The notes under the pieces were generated by a model. It had not been told where the DNA came from and made no database searches. It saw nothing but the letters and a program-made list of their open reading frames with translations. From Burkholderia mayonis (GTDB lineage: Bacteria > Pseudomonadota > Gammaproteobacteria > Burkholderiales > Burkholderiaceae): 64,000 nt of DNA. Of the stretch, positions 54,603 through 63,283 are shown one piece after another (position 1 is the first letter of the stretch; every line of letters begins with the position of its first letter). The translations under genes were made by a program, and so were the position numbers. The stretch is from positions 1,798,001-1,862,000 of the forward strand of contig NZ_CP013386.1 of assembly GCF_001523745.2 (NCBI RefSeq), in the 5' to 3' direction.

Positions 54603-56579
54603 TCACGACGTGCGCCCGCGCTCGCCGGCCGCGTCGAAGGCGGCTGCGGCGAGCACGTCGCCGCCGGCCCGCTCGCCGACCCAATCGACTGGAAACGCAT
54701 AGCGGGCGAGTTGCTCGGCGAGCGCATCGCGCGGTCCGCGCACGGCGACCTTCGCGACGAGCCCGCGCCGCGCGTCCTGCACGACGTCGATCCGCTCGAG
54801 CGCGGCCTGCGCGTCGCGCGCGCATGCGGCGACGACGTCCGCGATCTCGAGCCGCTGCAATTCCGGCTTGAAGATCTTGCCGACGGCCGTCGTCGGCACG
54901 GCATCGAGGATCCGCACGTGCTTCGGCACCGCCGCGCGCTCGAAGATCGCGCCCGCGGCGAACGCGAGCAGCGCGTCGGCGTCGGCGCTCGCGCCCGTCT
55001 TCAGTTGCACATACGCGACGGGCAGTTCGCCCGCGTGCGCGTCCGGCCGGCCGATCGCCGCCGCGAGCGCGACGGCCGGGTGCGCGGCGAGCGCGTCCTC
55101 GATGACGCGCGGATCGATGTTGTGCCCGCCGCGAATGATCAGTTCCTTCTTGCGGCCGACGAGCCAGAAATAGCCGTCCGCGTCGCGGCGGCCGAGGTCG
55201 CCCGTGTTCAGCCAGCGTTCGCCCGCGACGTCGATCCACAGTCCGCGCTCGTGGGCCGGATCGAGATAGCCGCGAAACACGTTCGGCCCGGACAGCGCGA
55301 TCAGTCCGACCTCGTCGGCGAGCGCATCGCGCACGTAGCGGCCCGTGTCGTCGACGATCACCGCGCGCATCCGCTGATACGGCAGGCGCAGGCCGATCGA
55401 GCCGATGCGCCGCTCGCCGTCGAGCGGATTCAGCGACGCGACGCACGCGCTCTCTGTGAGCCCGTAGCCTTCGACGATCTTCACGCCGGTCATCCGCTCG
55501 AAGCTGCGCGCGAGCTCGACGGGCATCGGCGCCGCGCCGCACGCCGCGTATTCGAGCGAGCCGATGTCGTGCCGGCCGACCGGCTGCTGCAAGAGCGCCG
55601 CGTACAGCGTCGGCACGCCGGAGAACGCGTTGATTCGATACGCCTCGACGATCTCCCAGAACCGCGCGATCACGTTCTTGCCGCGATAGCCTTGCGGCGT
55701 GCCGAGCACGACGTGATGGCCGCGCAGCCACGCCATCAGGCCCGTCACGAGCTGGCCGTTCACGTGAAAGAGCGGCAGCCCGCAGAAGACCGTTCGCGCG
55801 TCGTCGCCGTCGCGCACCTGCGTCTCGCTTGCCGACCACACGTCGAACACCTCGCAGCCGTGCGTGCGCACCGCGATCTTCGGGCGCCCCGTCGTGCCGC
55901 CCGTGCAGAAGTACGACGACGGCTCGTCGGGCGCGATCGTGCGCGGCTTGATCAGCCGGTCGCCCGGCTGCCGGCGCATTTCGGCATGCAGATTGACGAT
56001 CCGGATCCGCGTGCCGGGGCGCGCCTTCTCGCGGCGCTCGATCCACGCGAGCGCCGCGCGCTTCGTCAGCGATACGTAAGGCCGCAGGTCGACCCATACG
56101 ACGGCTTCGACGGTCGGCATCGCGTCCAGATGCGGCGCGAGCTTCGGCCAGATGTCGACGCCGGGCGTCGGCGCGACGCAGAGCAGCACCTTCGCGCGCG
56201 CCGCGTCGACGAGCTCAGCGATCTGCGCGCCGTCGAGGAGCGGATTGATCGCCATCGCGATGCCGGCCGCTTCGCCGCCCCAGATCGCGAAATGCGTCTC
56301 GGGCAGGTTCGGCAGCACGAACGCGGCGACGTCGCCCGCGCCGACGCCGAGACTCGCGAGTACGTTCGCGGTCCTGACGATGTCGGCGCGCAGCTCGGCG
56401 AAGGTCCACGTGTGCGACCGATCGTGCCGGTCGGCATCGAGAAAGAAGGTGAGGGCGGGCGCGTCGGGCGTCTTGGCCGCGCGCTCGTCGAAGATCTGCA
56501 GCGTGTTGGCGGGCAGCGCGTGCGCGCGAAGCGGCACGCGCTCGATCTGCTCGATGTCGTGGATGTCGCGAACCGCCAT
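54603..56579 (-). CDS. AMP-dependent acyl-CoA synthetase/ligase
   Basis: A 658-residue adenylating enzyme that activates a carboxylic acid. It has the P-loop-like YFCTGGTTGRPKIA (about residue 215), VEGYGLTESACV, and the C-terminal TGDLGRRDADGYFWLVGRKKELI with the catalytic lysine near TAVGKIFKPEL. It is longer than many relatives by an alanine/arginine-rich end of about 70 residues. The acid is not indicated. The ATG at 56579 follows AGGAG. A possible exporter partner downstream survives only as a relic. Confidence 0.9.
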   Translation of the reverse strand: MAVRDIHDIEQIERVPLRAHALPANTLQIFDERAAKTPDAPALTFFLDADRHDRSHTWTFAELRADIVRTANVLASLGVGAGDVAAFVLPNLPETHFAIWGGEAAGIAMAINPLLDGAQIAELVDAARAKVLLCVAPTPGVDIWPKLAPHLDAMPTVEAVVWVDLRPYVSLTKRAALAWIERREKARPGTRIRIVNLHAEMRRQPGDRLIKPRTIAPDEPSSYFCTGGTTGRPKIAVRTHGCEVFDVWSASETQVRDGDDARTVFCGLPLFHVNGQLVTGLMAWLRGHHVVLGTPQGYRGKNVIARFWEIVEAYRINAFSGVPTLYAALLQQPVGRHDIGSLEYAACGAAPMPVELARSFERMTGVKIVEGYGLTESACVASLNPLDGERRIGSIGLRLPYQRMRAVIVDDTGRYVRDALADEVGLIALSGPNVFRGYLDPAHERGLWIDVAGERWLNTGDLGRRDADGYFWLVGRKKELIIRGGHNIDPRVIEDALAAHPAVALAAAIGRPDAHAGELPVAYVQLKTGASADADALLAFAAGAIFERAAVPKHVRILDAVPTTAVGKIFKPELQRLEIADVVAACARDAQAALERIDVVQDARRGLVAKVAVRGPRDALAEQLARYAFPVDWVGERAGGDVLAAAAFDAAGERGRTS

Positions 56580-56942
56580 GGATGAACTCCTGTCGGACTG
56601 CGAAAGTCGAGTAAGGGAGGCGAACCGCACGCGGGCGATGTTGCGCGTGGCCGCGGTTCATTCGAGCGACGTCCGGACGCAACGTCGCGAATGCGATGAG
56701 AGTGTAACGTGCCGCGCCCCGAACCGCCGACAACCGGCATCCGACCCTCCATGGCATCGCAGCGCCGGTTCGGCGACGCGCCAATCCGCTCGGTTCGTAT
56801 CCGGATTTGTCCGAATAGAGATGGGATCGCGTGAACAAAGCGCTCATAGAGGGATTCAATTTGCGTCGGCGCTTTGGGTGTCATTCAATAGGTGTCCGCG
56901 TGCAAGCCGTTTTGTCCGTTTCCCACCCGGTGGAGAGCAAGC
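56580..56942. other. Divergent gap between acyl-CoA synthetase and DUF3562 genes
   Basis: About 363 bases with no gene I can support. It should hold promoters for both directions. No repeats or strong hexamer pairs were noticed. Confidence 0.35.
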
Positions 56943-57131
56943 ATGGTCCAGAACCGCGTCGACGAGATCGTCCAGGCGATCGCGTCCGAAACCCACATGC
57001 CCGCCGAAGCGGTATCCCGGCTATACGAAGAAACGCTCGCCGAATACAGCGAAGGCGCGCGGATACGTGACTATCTGGCTGTTCTCGTTGCGAAGCGGGT
57101 GAGGGAGACGCTGCGCAATCCGACGCATTGA
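56943..57131 (+). CDS. DUF3562 family small protein
   Basis: A 62-residue mostly helical protein: QNRVDEIVQAIASETHMPAE, then RLYEETLAEYSEGARI and YLAVLVAKRVRETL. It matches the small DUF3562 group common in Burkholderia; function unknown. The sequence shape (three amphipathic helices) hints at a DNA- or protein-binding role. ATG 56943 is preceded by GGAGAGC. Confidence 0.8.
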   Translation: MVQNRVDEIVQAIASETHMPAEAVSRLYEETLAEYSEGARIRDYLAVLVAKRVRETLRNPTH

Positions 57132-57683
57132 GCGTCGGCGGCGCGCCGGATGCGGGCGCGGCGGTTGCCGATCGGTGGAGAAATTCCGTCGTACAGCGAA
57201 CGTGTCGGCACGAGCGTGCGGCGGGACGCAGCGACGGCCACAACGACAGCAGACAGCAAGGCAGGGCGATGCGCCGCGAGAGTAGTGCTCCCGTGCCTGA
57301 CACGGTACCGTCATCGAAACGCGTGAAGCTGGCGATTGGTCGGAGCCGCCGGTACCTGCCGGTACATTTGAAACGAAAATCCGGCTTCGACAACCCGGCA
57401 TATCACCCGAGCGTGGTGCGCTTTCAACGATGGATCGCACCCGGCTGGCCGCCGGATTGCATTTCCCGTCCGGGTAGACCGGCCCGCACCGCTCTTCCGC
57501 CGACACCCGCGGCGTCATCCGCGGCGGCGCATCGATCGAGCACTTTGGCCTCGAACGATGCCGTCACGACGCGTTCGCCGACTCCCCGGCGACCCGGCTC
57601 CTGTGCAATCGCCCTCTTCGCCTCGGTCGGTTGTGCGAATCGATCGATCTCCGTTTGATCGTCGCCCGCGATCCGTTATGTGA
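57132..57683. other. 550-bp stretch without a recognisable gene
   Basis: Between the DUF3562 gene and the 11-bp repeat array I find no supportable coding sequence; the plus-strand frame at 57128-57658 is low in hydrophobic residues and has no start signal. GC content falls toward 57660-57780, marking the promoter region of the following unit. Confidence 0.45.
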
Positions 57684-57727
57684 CAGATTTTCACCGATTG
57701 GTTAACGATTTGTTAACGATTGGCTGA
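57684..57727 (+). promoter_or_regulatory. Array of 11-bp direct repeats upstream of the chemoreceptor relic and cheW
   Basis: Three direct repeats with an 11-bp period are clear: CGATTGGTTAA (57695-57705), CGATTTGTTAA (57706-57716) and CGATTGGCTGA (57717-57727). The sequence before them, TGACAGATTTTCA, fits the same pattern less well. Eleven bases is about one helical turn, so successive units face the same side, as in operators bound by OmpR/PhoB-type response regulators. The array lies about 165 bases upstream of the chemoreceptor relic start. Confidence 0.6.
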
Positions 57728-57889
57728 CGCTTCGGTCGTCGAAGCGATTTTTCCGAGCCGTAAACCCTGATGCAAACGATTTTCGTCCCGAACGGCATCT
57801 CAAGCATTCCTCATCGCGGCCGTTAGAAGACGACAATGCGTCGCGCGGCGCGACGCGAGTTCCGATGTCGGATCAATCGAGGTGAAACA

Positions 57890-58121
57890 ATGAATTTTCA
57901 GACAATGACTGTGCGGGCTGGCGCTGCTCGTGTCAGTCCTCGCGCTGCATGCGCTCGGCGACGCGAACGACCGCTTCACGAGCGAAGTCCGCAGCCTCGC
58001 GCCGCGCTCGTCGAGCGCGGCGAAGGAAATCAAGGATCTGATGCACGCCGCGCCGACGTTCGGCAAGCCGGCGCCGGCCATGGCGGTCGCGGCCGCGACC
58101 GAAGACTGGCAAACATTCTGA
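57890..58121 (+). pseudogene. Methyl-accepting chemotaxis protein relic
   Basis: The ATG at 57890 follows GAGGTGAAACA and reads MNFQTMTVRAG, the start of a receptor's first membrane helix, then loses frame. From about 57930 another frame reads VSVLALHALGDAN, EVRSLAPRSSSAAKEIKDL (the conserved cytoplasmic signalling region) and ends EDWQTF, the C-terminal pentapeptide type that tethers CheR/CheB. The ligand-binding domain, HAMP and most of the signalling hairpin are missing. It appears to be an internally deleted, frameshifted receptor gene. It sits 37 bp before cheW. Confidence 0.75.
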
Positions 58122-58158
58122 TGGCGACACGCGCCTCGCGCGCTTGGAGGAGAAGGCA

Positions 58159-58671
58159 ATGAATGCAACGATGGAAGCGCCGCACGCGGCGCGCATGGGC
58201 GGACACGACGCGGCGCGCGATGCGCAGGAATTCGTCACGTTCCGGCTCGGCGCCGAAGAATACGGAATCGACATCCTGCGCGTGCAGGAGATCCGTTCGT
58301 ACGAAGAGCCGACGCGCATCGCGAACGCGCCGGCGTTCATCAAGGGCGTGATCAACCTGCGCGGCGTGATCGTGCCGATCGTCGACCTGCGGCTGAAGTT
58401 CGCGCTCGATTCGGCCGAGTACAACACGTCGACGGTGGTCATCGTGCTGAACGTCGCGGCGCGCACGGTGGGCGTCGTCGTCGATGCAGTGAGCGACGTG
58501 CTCCAGCTCGCGGCGGCCGACCGGCGGCCGGCGCCCGAGTTCGGCGCGTCGATCGACACCGGGTTCATCACCGACCTCGGTTCGATCGCGGGCGAAGACG
58601 GCGACCGGATGCTGATTCTGCTCGACATCGAGCGGTTGATCGCGGCAGCCGACATCGGACTCGTCAGTTGA
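58159..58671 (+). CDS. cheW: CheW-family chemotaxis coupling protein
   Basis: A 170-residue CheW protein, which links chemoreceptors to CheA. The core reads [40 protein letters not shown] and [11 protein letters not shown], the usual two beta-barrel subdomains. The ATG at 58159 follows the strong ribosome site GGAGGAGAAGG. The gene just upstream is a decayed receptor, so its receptor partners must lie elsewhere. The 11-bp repeat array upstream may control it. Confidence 0.93.
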   Translation: MNATMEAPHAARMGGHDAARDAQEFVTFRLGAEEYGIDILRVQEIRSYEEPTRIANAPAFIKGVINLRGVIVPIVDLRLKFALDSAEYNTSTVVIVLNVAARTVGVVVDAVSDVLQLAAADRRPAPEFGASIDTGFITDLGSIAGEDGDRMLILLDIERLIAAADIGLVS

Positions 58672-58757
58672 GCGGTTGTCGCCGTCTCGGCGCGCTCGAA
58701 TGGTCGCGCGGCGCGACCATCGCCGACGTGCGCGCCCGGCCGCGCCGCGAGTCGCCC

Positions 58758-59387
58758 CTATCGCGGCCCGGTCGGCGTGCACGGCGGCCCGAGCGGCGTG
58801 CCGTACAGCGGATGATCGCTCATCAGATCGAGCTTTTCGATCGCCCAGCCCGACGACTGCCGGCGAAGCGTCAGGTAATAGCGGCCCGTCGCGAGCAGTT
58901 CGACGCGCCCCTCGGAAAGCGTCGCGTCGCGCGTCTGCATCCAATTGACGGCTGCCTCCGCGCGATCCCCCGATACGTCGATGAGCGGCGTCACGAGATT
59001 GTGTCGAGTCGTCGCGGCGGGCCGGTTCGTCACGTTGCCGAACAGAACCTGTGCGAATCGCGCGAGCTGGGCCTGGCCGCGCACGAAGCAGCCCGGACCG
59101 TCGTCCGCAGGCTTGCCCGCGTTCCACACGTGCTGGGTCCATACGCCGTCCGACGTAAACAGGCGCGTAAATCGATCCACGCGGCTTTGCGCCGGTTCTC
59201 CGGCGGTATCGGCGTCGAGCGTTGCCGCGTACTGCGCGATGAGGTACTGGATCTCGATCGCGTCGGCCGCTTTCAATGGGTTCGTCCTCGCCAGACCGTT
59301 CGAGGTCTGGGCGACGCTGGCACAGGAGAGCGCGGCGAGCGCAAGCGCGCCGATCAGTCGGCCGGCGCGAAGTGAGGTTCGATTCAC
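58758..59387 (-). CDS. Exported SnoaL-like protein
   Basis: A 209-residue protein with a signal peptide (hydrophobic run ending ASVAQT, about residue 24) and a SnoaL/NTF2-like domain: AIEIQYLIAQYAATLD, RFTRLFTSDGVW and HNLVTPLIDVSGDRAEAAV. Such folds often serve as small-molecule isomerases or binding proteins; the substrate is unknown. The best start is GTG 59387, preceded by GGAACAGG, because no ATG in frame gives a signal peptide. It is convergent with cheW. Confidence 0.78.
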   Translation of the reverse strand: MNRTSLRAGRLIGALALAALSCASVAQTSNGLARTNPLKAADAIEIQYLIAQYAATLDADTAGEPAQSRVDRFTRLFTSDGVWTQHVWNAGKPADDGPGCFVRGQAQLARFAQVLFGNVTNRPAATTRHNLVTPLIDVSGDRAEAAVNWMQTRDATLSEGRVELLATGRYYLTLRRQSSGWAIEKLDLMSDHPLYGTPLGPPCTPTGPR

Positions 59388-59633
59388 GATGAAGTACCTG
59401 TTCCGGTTGTGATGCGGTGGACAAAGAAACGAGCGACCATGGCATGCCGCACACGACCGCCCGCGATCGACGGACGCGAAAGCCGGCGGGACGCGACGCA
59501 CCCGCGCGATTGCGTCGCGTCCGGGCGCCGGCCGGCGCGATCTCGGCGTGATTACGGCCATATTGCGGCGAGATTACGGCGCAACGGCGAGCAACAGCGG
59601 CGCAGCTCGGTGCGAATCGCGCCGCCGTTGCGG

Positions 59634-60815
59634 TCATCGATTGCCGAGTCGCAGCAGGAGCGCCAGGCCGCCGACGATCGCGCCGACGGCGCAGATGCCG
59701 GGCCAGCCCGCATAGATCAGCGCGACATTGCCGGCTTCCGCGCCGACGGCGACGCCGAACATCGCGCCCGTGATGAGGATGCCGTTCAGGCGGCTGCGCG
59801 CGATGGGATCGATCGTGTTGACGATCGTCTGATGCGACACGAGCGCGGCCATCACGCCGAGATCGAACAGAACGGCGCCGATCGCGAGCGCAATCAGCGA
59901 GCCCGAGAAAATCCACATGCCGACAAACGATCCGATGACGAGCAGGCAGCCGAGGCGGATCGCTGGCAGCGGCCCCGCGCGGTCGGCGAACCGTCCGAAC
60001 AGCGGCGCGGCGAGCGCGCCCGCGGCGCCCGCGACGCCGTACGCGCCGGCGACGCCCGAGCCCTGATGGTAGGGCGACGCGGCAAGCACGAGCGCGAGCG
60101 TCGACCAGAATGCGCCGAGCGACATCGCGAGGAGTCCTTGCGTATACACCGCCCGTCGCAGCGCCGCATGCTGCCGCCAGAGCTTGACGAGGCTCGCCAT
60201 CAGTTGCGAATACCGGCCGCCCGCGCTCACGGGCAGCGGCGGCAGGAAGCGCCAGACCGCCAGCACGACGAGGCTTTCGAGCGCCGCCGCGACCGCGTAG
60301 ATCGCGCGCCAGCCGAATTGCTGCGCGACGAGGCCGCCGAGCGTTCGGGACAGCAATACGCCCGTCAGCAGGCCCGTCGTCACGGTGCCGACGATGCGGC
60401 CGCGATGCGCATCGGGCGCGAGCTGCGCCGCCACCGGAATGAAATCCTGGCCGACGCTGCTGAAGAGTCCGATCGCCGCGCTCGTCAGGATGAGCGCCGC
60501 ATAGTTCGGCGACAGCGCCGCGGCAACGAGCGCGAGAACGAGCAGCAGCCCCTTGCAGACGATCAGCGAGCGGCGGCTCAGCATGTCGCCGAGCGGGGCG
60601 AGCAGCAGAATGCCGAGCGCGTAGCCGATTTGCGTGAGCGTCGGCGCCCAGCCGATGAGCTGCGGCGGAACGTCGAAGTCGCGCTGGACGAGGCTGAGTA
60701 TCGGCTGGATGTAGTACACGTTCGCGACGCCGATCCCGGTCCCGATTGCCAGCAGCAGGACAAGACGTCGCGATAGCGCTTCATGACCCATCGATAACGC
60801 GGCAGGTGTCGTCAA
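59634..60815 (-). CDS. MFS transporter
   Basis: A 393-residue inner-membrane transporter with 12 hydrophobic segments. The first contains GIGVANVYYIQPILSLV, and the loop after the second has the MFS motif GDMLSRRSLIV. The family resembles sugar-efflux/arabinose-type exporters; the substrate is unknown. The TTG start at 60815 has AAGGAG six bases upstream, whereas ATG 60791 lacks a ribosome site. It is divergent from the FAD hydroxylase gene, so it could move that enzyme's substrate or product. Confidence 0.88.
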   Translation of the reverse strand: MTTPAALSMGHEALSRRLVLLLAIGTGIGVANVYYIQPILSLVQRDFDVPPQLIGWAPTLTQIGYALGILLLAPLGDMLSRRSLIVCKGLLLVLALVAAALSPNYAALILTSAAIGLFSSVGQDFIPVAAQLAPDAHRGRIVGTVTTGLLTGVLLSRTLGGLVAQQFGWRAIYAVAAALESLVVLAVWRFLPPLPVSAGGRYSQLMASLVKLWRQHAALRRAVYTQGLLAMSLGAFWSTLALVLAASPYHQGSGVAGAYGVAGAAGALAAPLFGRFADRAGPLPAIRLGCLLVIGSFVGMWIFSGSLIALAIGAVLFDLGVMAALVSHQTIVNTIDPIARSRLNGILITGAMFGVAVGAEAGNVALIYAGWPGICAVGAIVGGLALLLRLGNR

Positions 60816-61253
60816 GATGTGCTCCTTGCATCGAAGAATGAATGGACAACGCCCATGGGCGAACGGCGCGCGGATGTCGCCGCGCACCGACGCCTGCCGG
60901 CGAATGTCGCAGCGCTGATTCCGGCTCGGCCAGCCGAATTGCGATACGGCCCTTTCGCCAATTAGGCGGCCGAATATGATCTCATGCAAATAAATCATAT
61001 GCGATATTTTTTGTGCTGTCGCATTCAATCGACAAGAACATATCGATAAAGCGAATCGACTCGAATTTGTCTTATTGCGGGATTTGGCGTCCAAATTGCG
61101 GGAAATTGGGCGAAAAAATCGCCGGCATTCGGCAAATTAATTGATGTTGCGAATTGACCGTATGCGATCTAATATTGCGCAGCATCGCGTTGAAATCGAA
61201 ACAACTCATCCAGTCGTTTCTTTGCTAAAACGGCATTTCGGGAGTGCCTGCGG
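60816..61253. other. AT-rich divergent control region between MFS and hydroxylase genes
   Basis: About 440 bases with a strong AT-rich core (60970-61150), where both promoters should lie. An inverted repeat ATGCGA (60999-61004) and TCGCAT (61019-61024) flanks a T-run and could be an operator. No regulator gene is adjacent. Confidence 0.5.
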
Positions 61254-62942
61254 ATGCATACCCCATCTCGTTTTTCCTATACCCGGCCCGCCGAACTCGA
61301 CCTCGACGCGCCCGCGCGCGTTCCGGTCGTGATCGCGGGCGCCGGACTCATCGGCCTCGCGCTCGCTTGCGATCTCGCCCAGCGCGGCGTGGCGAGCGTG
61401 GTGCTCGAGGCGCGCGACGCGCCGATCGACGGCTCGCGCGCGATCGTCTTCGCACAACGCAGTCTCGAAATCCTCGCGCGGATGAAGCTCGGCCCCCGGC
61501 TGCGCCAACAAGGCGTCAACTGGAAGGTCGGCCGCCTGTATCACCAATCCCGGGAAGTGTTCAGCTTCGACTTCCAGCCGGAGCCGGGATTCGAGTGGCC
61601 CCCGTTCATCAACGTCCAGCAGTCCTATATCGAAGCATGGCTCGCGCAAGCATGCGCCGAGAGCGGCCTCGTGGATCTGCGCAGCCGCAGCCGCGTCACC
61701 GACGTGATCGGTCGCGACGACGGCGCGACGGTCTCGGTCGAAACGCCGGACGGCGAGTACCGGCTCGATTGCGACTGGCTGATCGCGTGCGACGGCGCGC
61801 GCTCGACCGTGCGAAAGGTACTCGATCTGCCGTTCGTCGGGGAGATGTTTCCCGATCGCTTCCTGATCGTCGACATCGAGATGAAGGGCGCGGCGCTTCG
61901 CGCCGAGCGCCGCTTCTGGTTCGATCCGCCGTTCCATCCGAAACGGTCGGTGCTGCTGCACAAGCAGCCCGACAACTTGTGGCGCGTCGACTTCCAACTG
62001 GGCGCCGACGCCGACCCGGCGCTCGAACGGGAGCCCGAACGCGTCGAGCGACGGTTGCGCGCGATGTTCGGCGACGAAGTGGCGTTCCGGATCGACTGGG
62101 TGAGCGTCTATACGTTTCGCTGCCGGCGCCTCGCGCGCTTCGTCCATTCGCGCATCGTGTTCGCGGGCGACAGCGCGCACGAAGTCAGTCCGTTCGGCGG
62201 ACGGGGCGGCAACGGCGGCTTGCAGGACGTCGACAATCTCGGCTGGCGGCTCGCCGCGATCGTTCGCCACGGCGCGCCGGCATCGCTGATCGATTCGTAT
62301 GGCGATGAGCGCGCATTCGCCGCCGACGAGAATATCCTCAACTCGACGCGCAGCGCGCGCTTCATCTCGCCGGAGAGCCCGGCCGCCGACGTGTTGCGGC
62401 GCGCGGCGCTCGCGCTCGCGCGCACGACGCCGTTTGGCCGCGCGCTCGTCAATTCCGGGCGGCTGTCGCGTCCGGCCGTGCTGACGGGCGTCGGGCAATT
62501 CGCCGGCGCCGTCGCGCACCCCGGCGTGCTGAAGCCCGGCTCGCCCGCCGTCGACGCGCCCGTCAAGCGCGCCGGCGAGCCCGACTGGCTGCTCGCGCAC
62601 CTGGGCGGCCCGGGGTACACGCTGCTCGTCTACGGCGATCCCGACGACGCGGCGATCTCCGCGCTCGCCGCCGCGCCGCGCGCCGCGCTGCTCGCCATCG
62701 TCGTTGCGTCGCCGGCACGGCCCGCGCACGAGCACGATGCGCCGGGATGCTCGACGCTGTGGGATCACGAAGGCTTCGTCGCGCGGCGCTACGGCCTCGC
62801 GCCGGGCAACGCGGTGCTGCTGCGGCCGGATCAGCACGTGCTCGGCTCGTTCGAGCGCGTCGATTCGAGAGCGCTGTGGACGATCCTCGATCGCGCCGTC
62901 GGCACGCCGATTCCCCTTTCGTTCGAGGAGACGCAATCATGA
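61254..62942 (+). CDS. FAD-dependent aromatic hydroxylase (PheA/TfdB/MhpA family)
   Basis: A 562-residue flavoprotein monooxygenase. The FAD motifs are the N-terminal VVIAGAGLIGLALACDLA, the middle CDGARSTVRKVL, and GDSAHEVSPFGGRGGNGGLQD (about residue 308), as in phenol or 3-hydroxyphenylpropionate hydroxylases. The C-terminal third is thioredoxin-like. The aromatic substrate is unknown. ATG 61254 gives the right N-terminus. The stop overlaps the DUF2783 start (ATGA), and a ferredoxin oxidoreductase gene follows, so the three probably form one aromatic catabolism unit. Confidence 0.9.
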   Translation: MHTPSRFSYTRPAELDLDAPARVPVVIAGAGLIGLALACDLAQRGVASVVLEARDAPIDGSRAIVFAQRSLEILARMKLGPRLRQQGVNWKVGRLYHQSREVFSFDFQPEPGFEWPPFINVQQSYIEAWLAQACAESGLVDLRSRSRVTDVIGRDDGATVSVETPDGEYRLDCDWLIACDGARSTVRKVLDLPFVGEMFPDRFLIVDIEMKGAALRAERRFWFDPPFHPKRSVLLHKQPDNLWRVDFQLGADADPALEREPERVERRLRAMFGDEVAFRIDWVSVYTFRCRRLARFVHSRIVFAGDSAHEVSPFGGRGGNGGLQDVDNLGWRLAAIVRHGAPASLIDSYGDERAFAADENILNSTRSARFISPESPAADVLRRAALALARTTPFGRALVNSGRLSRPAVLTGVGQFAGAVAHPGVLKPGSPAVDAPVKRAGEPDWLLAHLGGPGYTLLVYGDPDDAAISALAAAPRAALLAIVVASPARPAHEHDAPGCSTLWDHEGFVARRYGLAPGNAVLLRPDQHVLGSFERVDSRALWTILDRAVGTPIPLSFEETQS

Positions 62943-63169
62943 GCGGCAACGTGAGCGACAGCTTTGCAACGCCCGTGACGGGGGCGCGCGTTCCGGAGCT
63001 CGCCGATCCGGATGCCTATTTTGCGATGCTGGCCGATGCGTGCCGCGATCTCGACGACGCTCAGGGCCATCTGTTCCATGCTCAGCTCGTGCTCGTGCTG
63101 ATGCATCACATCGCGGACTCCGACGTGTTGCGCGACGCCATCGCGATCGCGCGCGCCGGCATCGACTGA
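62939..63169 (+). CDS. DUF2783 family small protein
   Basis: A 76-residue protein: ELADPDAYFAMLADACRDLD, then QGHLFHAQLVLVLMHHIAD. It matches the DUF2783 group, which is typically found next to flavin hydroxylases of aromatic compounds; the function is unknown. It has a pair of histidines (LMHHIAD) and a third in GHLFHAQ that could bind metal, a guess. The ATGA overlap with the hydroxylase suggests they are made in step. Confidence 0.85.
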   Translation: MSGNVSDSFATPVTGARVPELADPDAYFAMLADACRDLDDAQGHLFHAQLVLVLMHHIADSDVLRDAIAIARAGID

Positions 63170-63283
63170 TCCGGCGCCCGGCCTCGACCGCTGCTTCACG
63201 AGGCCGAATTTCCGGGCGAGCGCGCGAGACGACGCTGCCGCCCATCTTCAATGTGGGCTTTCCGCGATCGAGGGCACGAAACC

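Noticed and set aside
57128..57658. A 176-codon plus-strand frame after the DUF3562 gene
   Set aside because: It overlaps the preceding stop region, lacks a ribosome site and has no hydrophobic core pattern.
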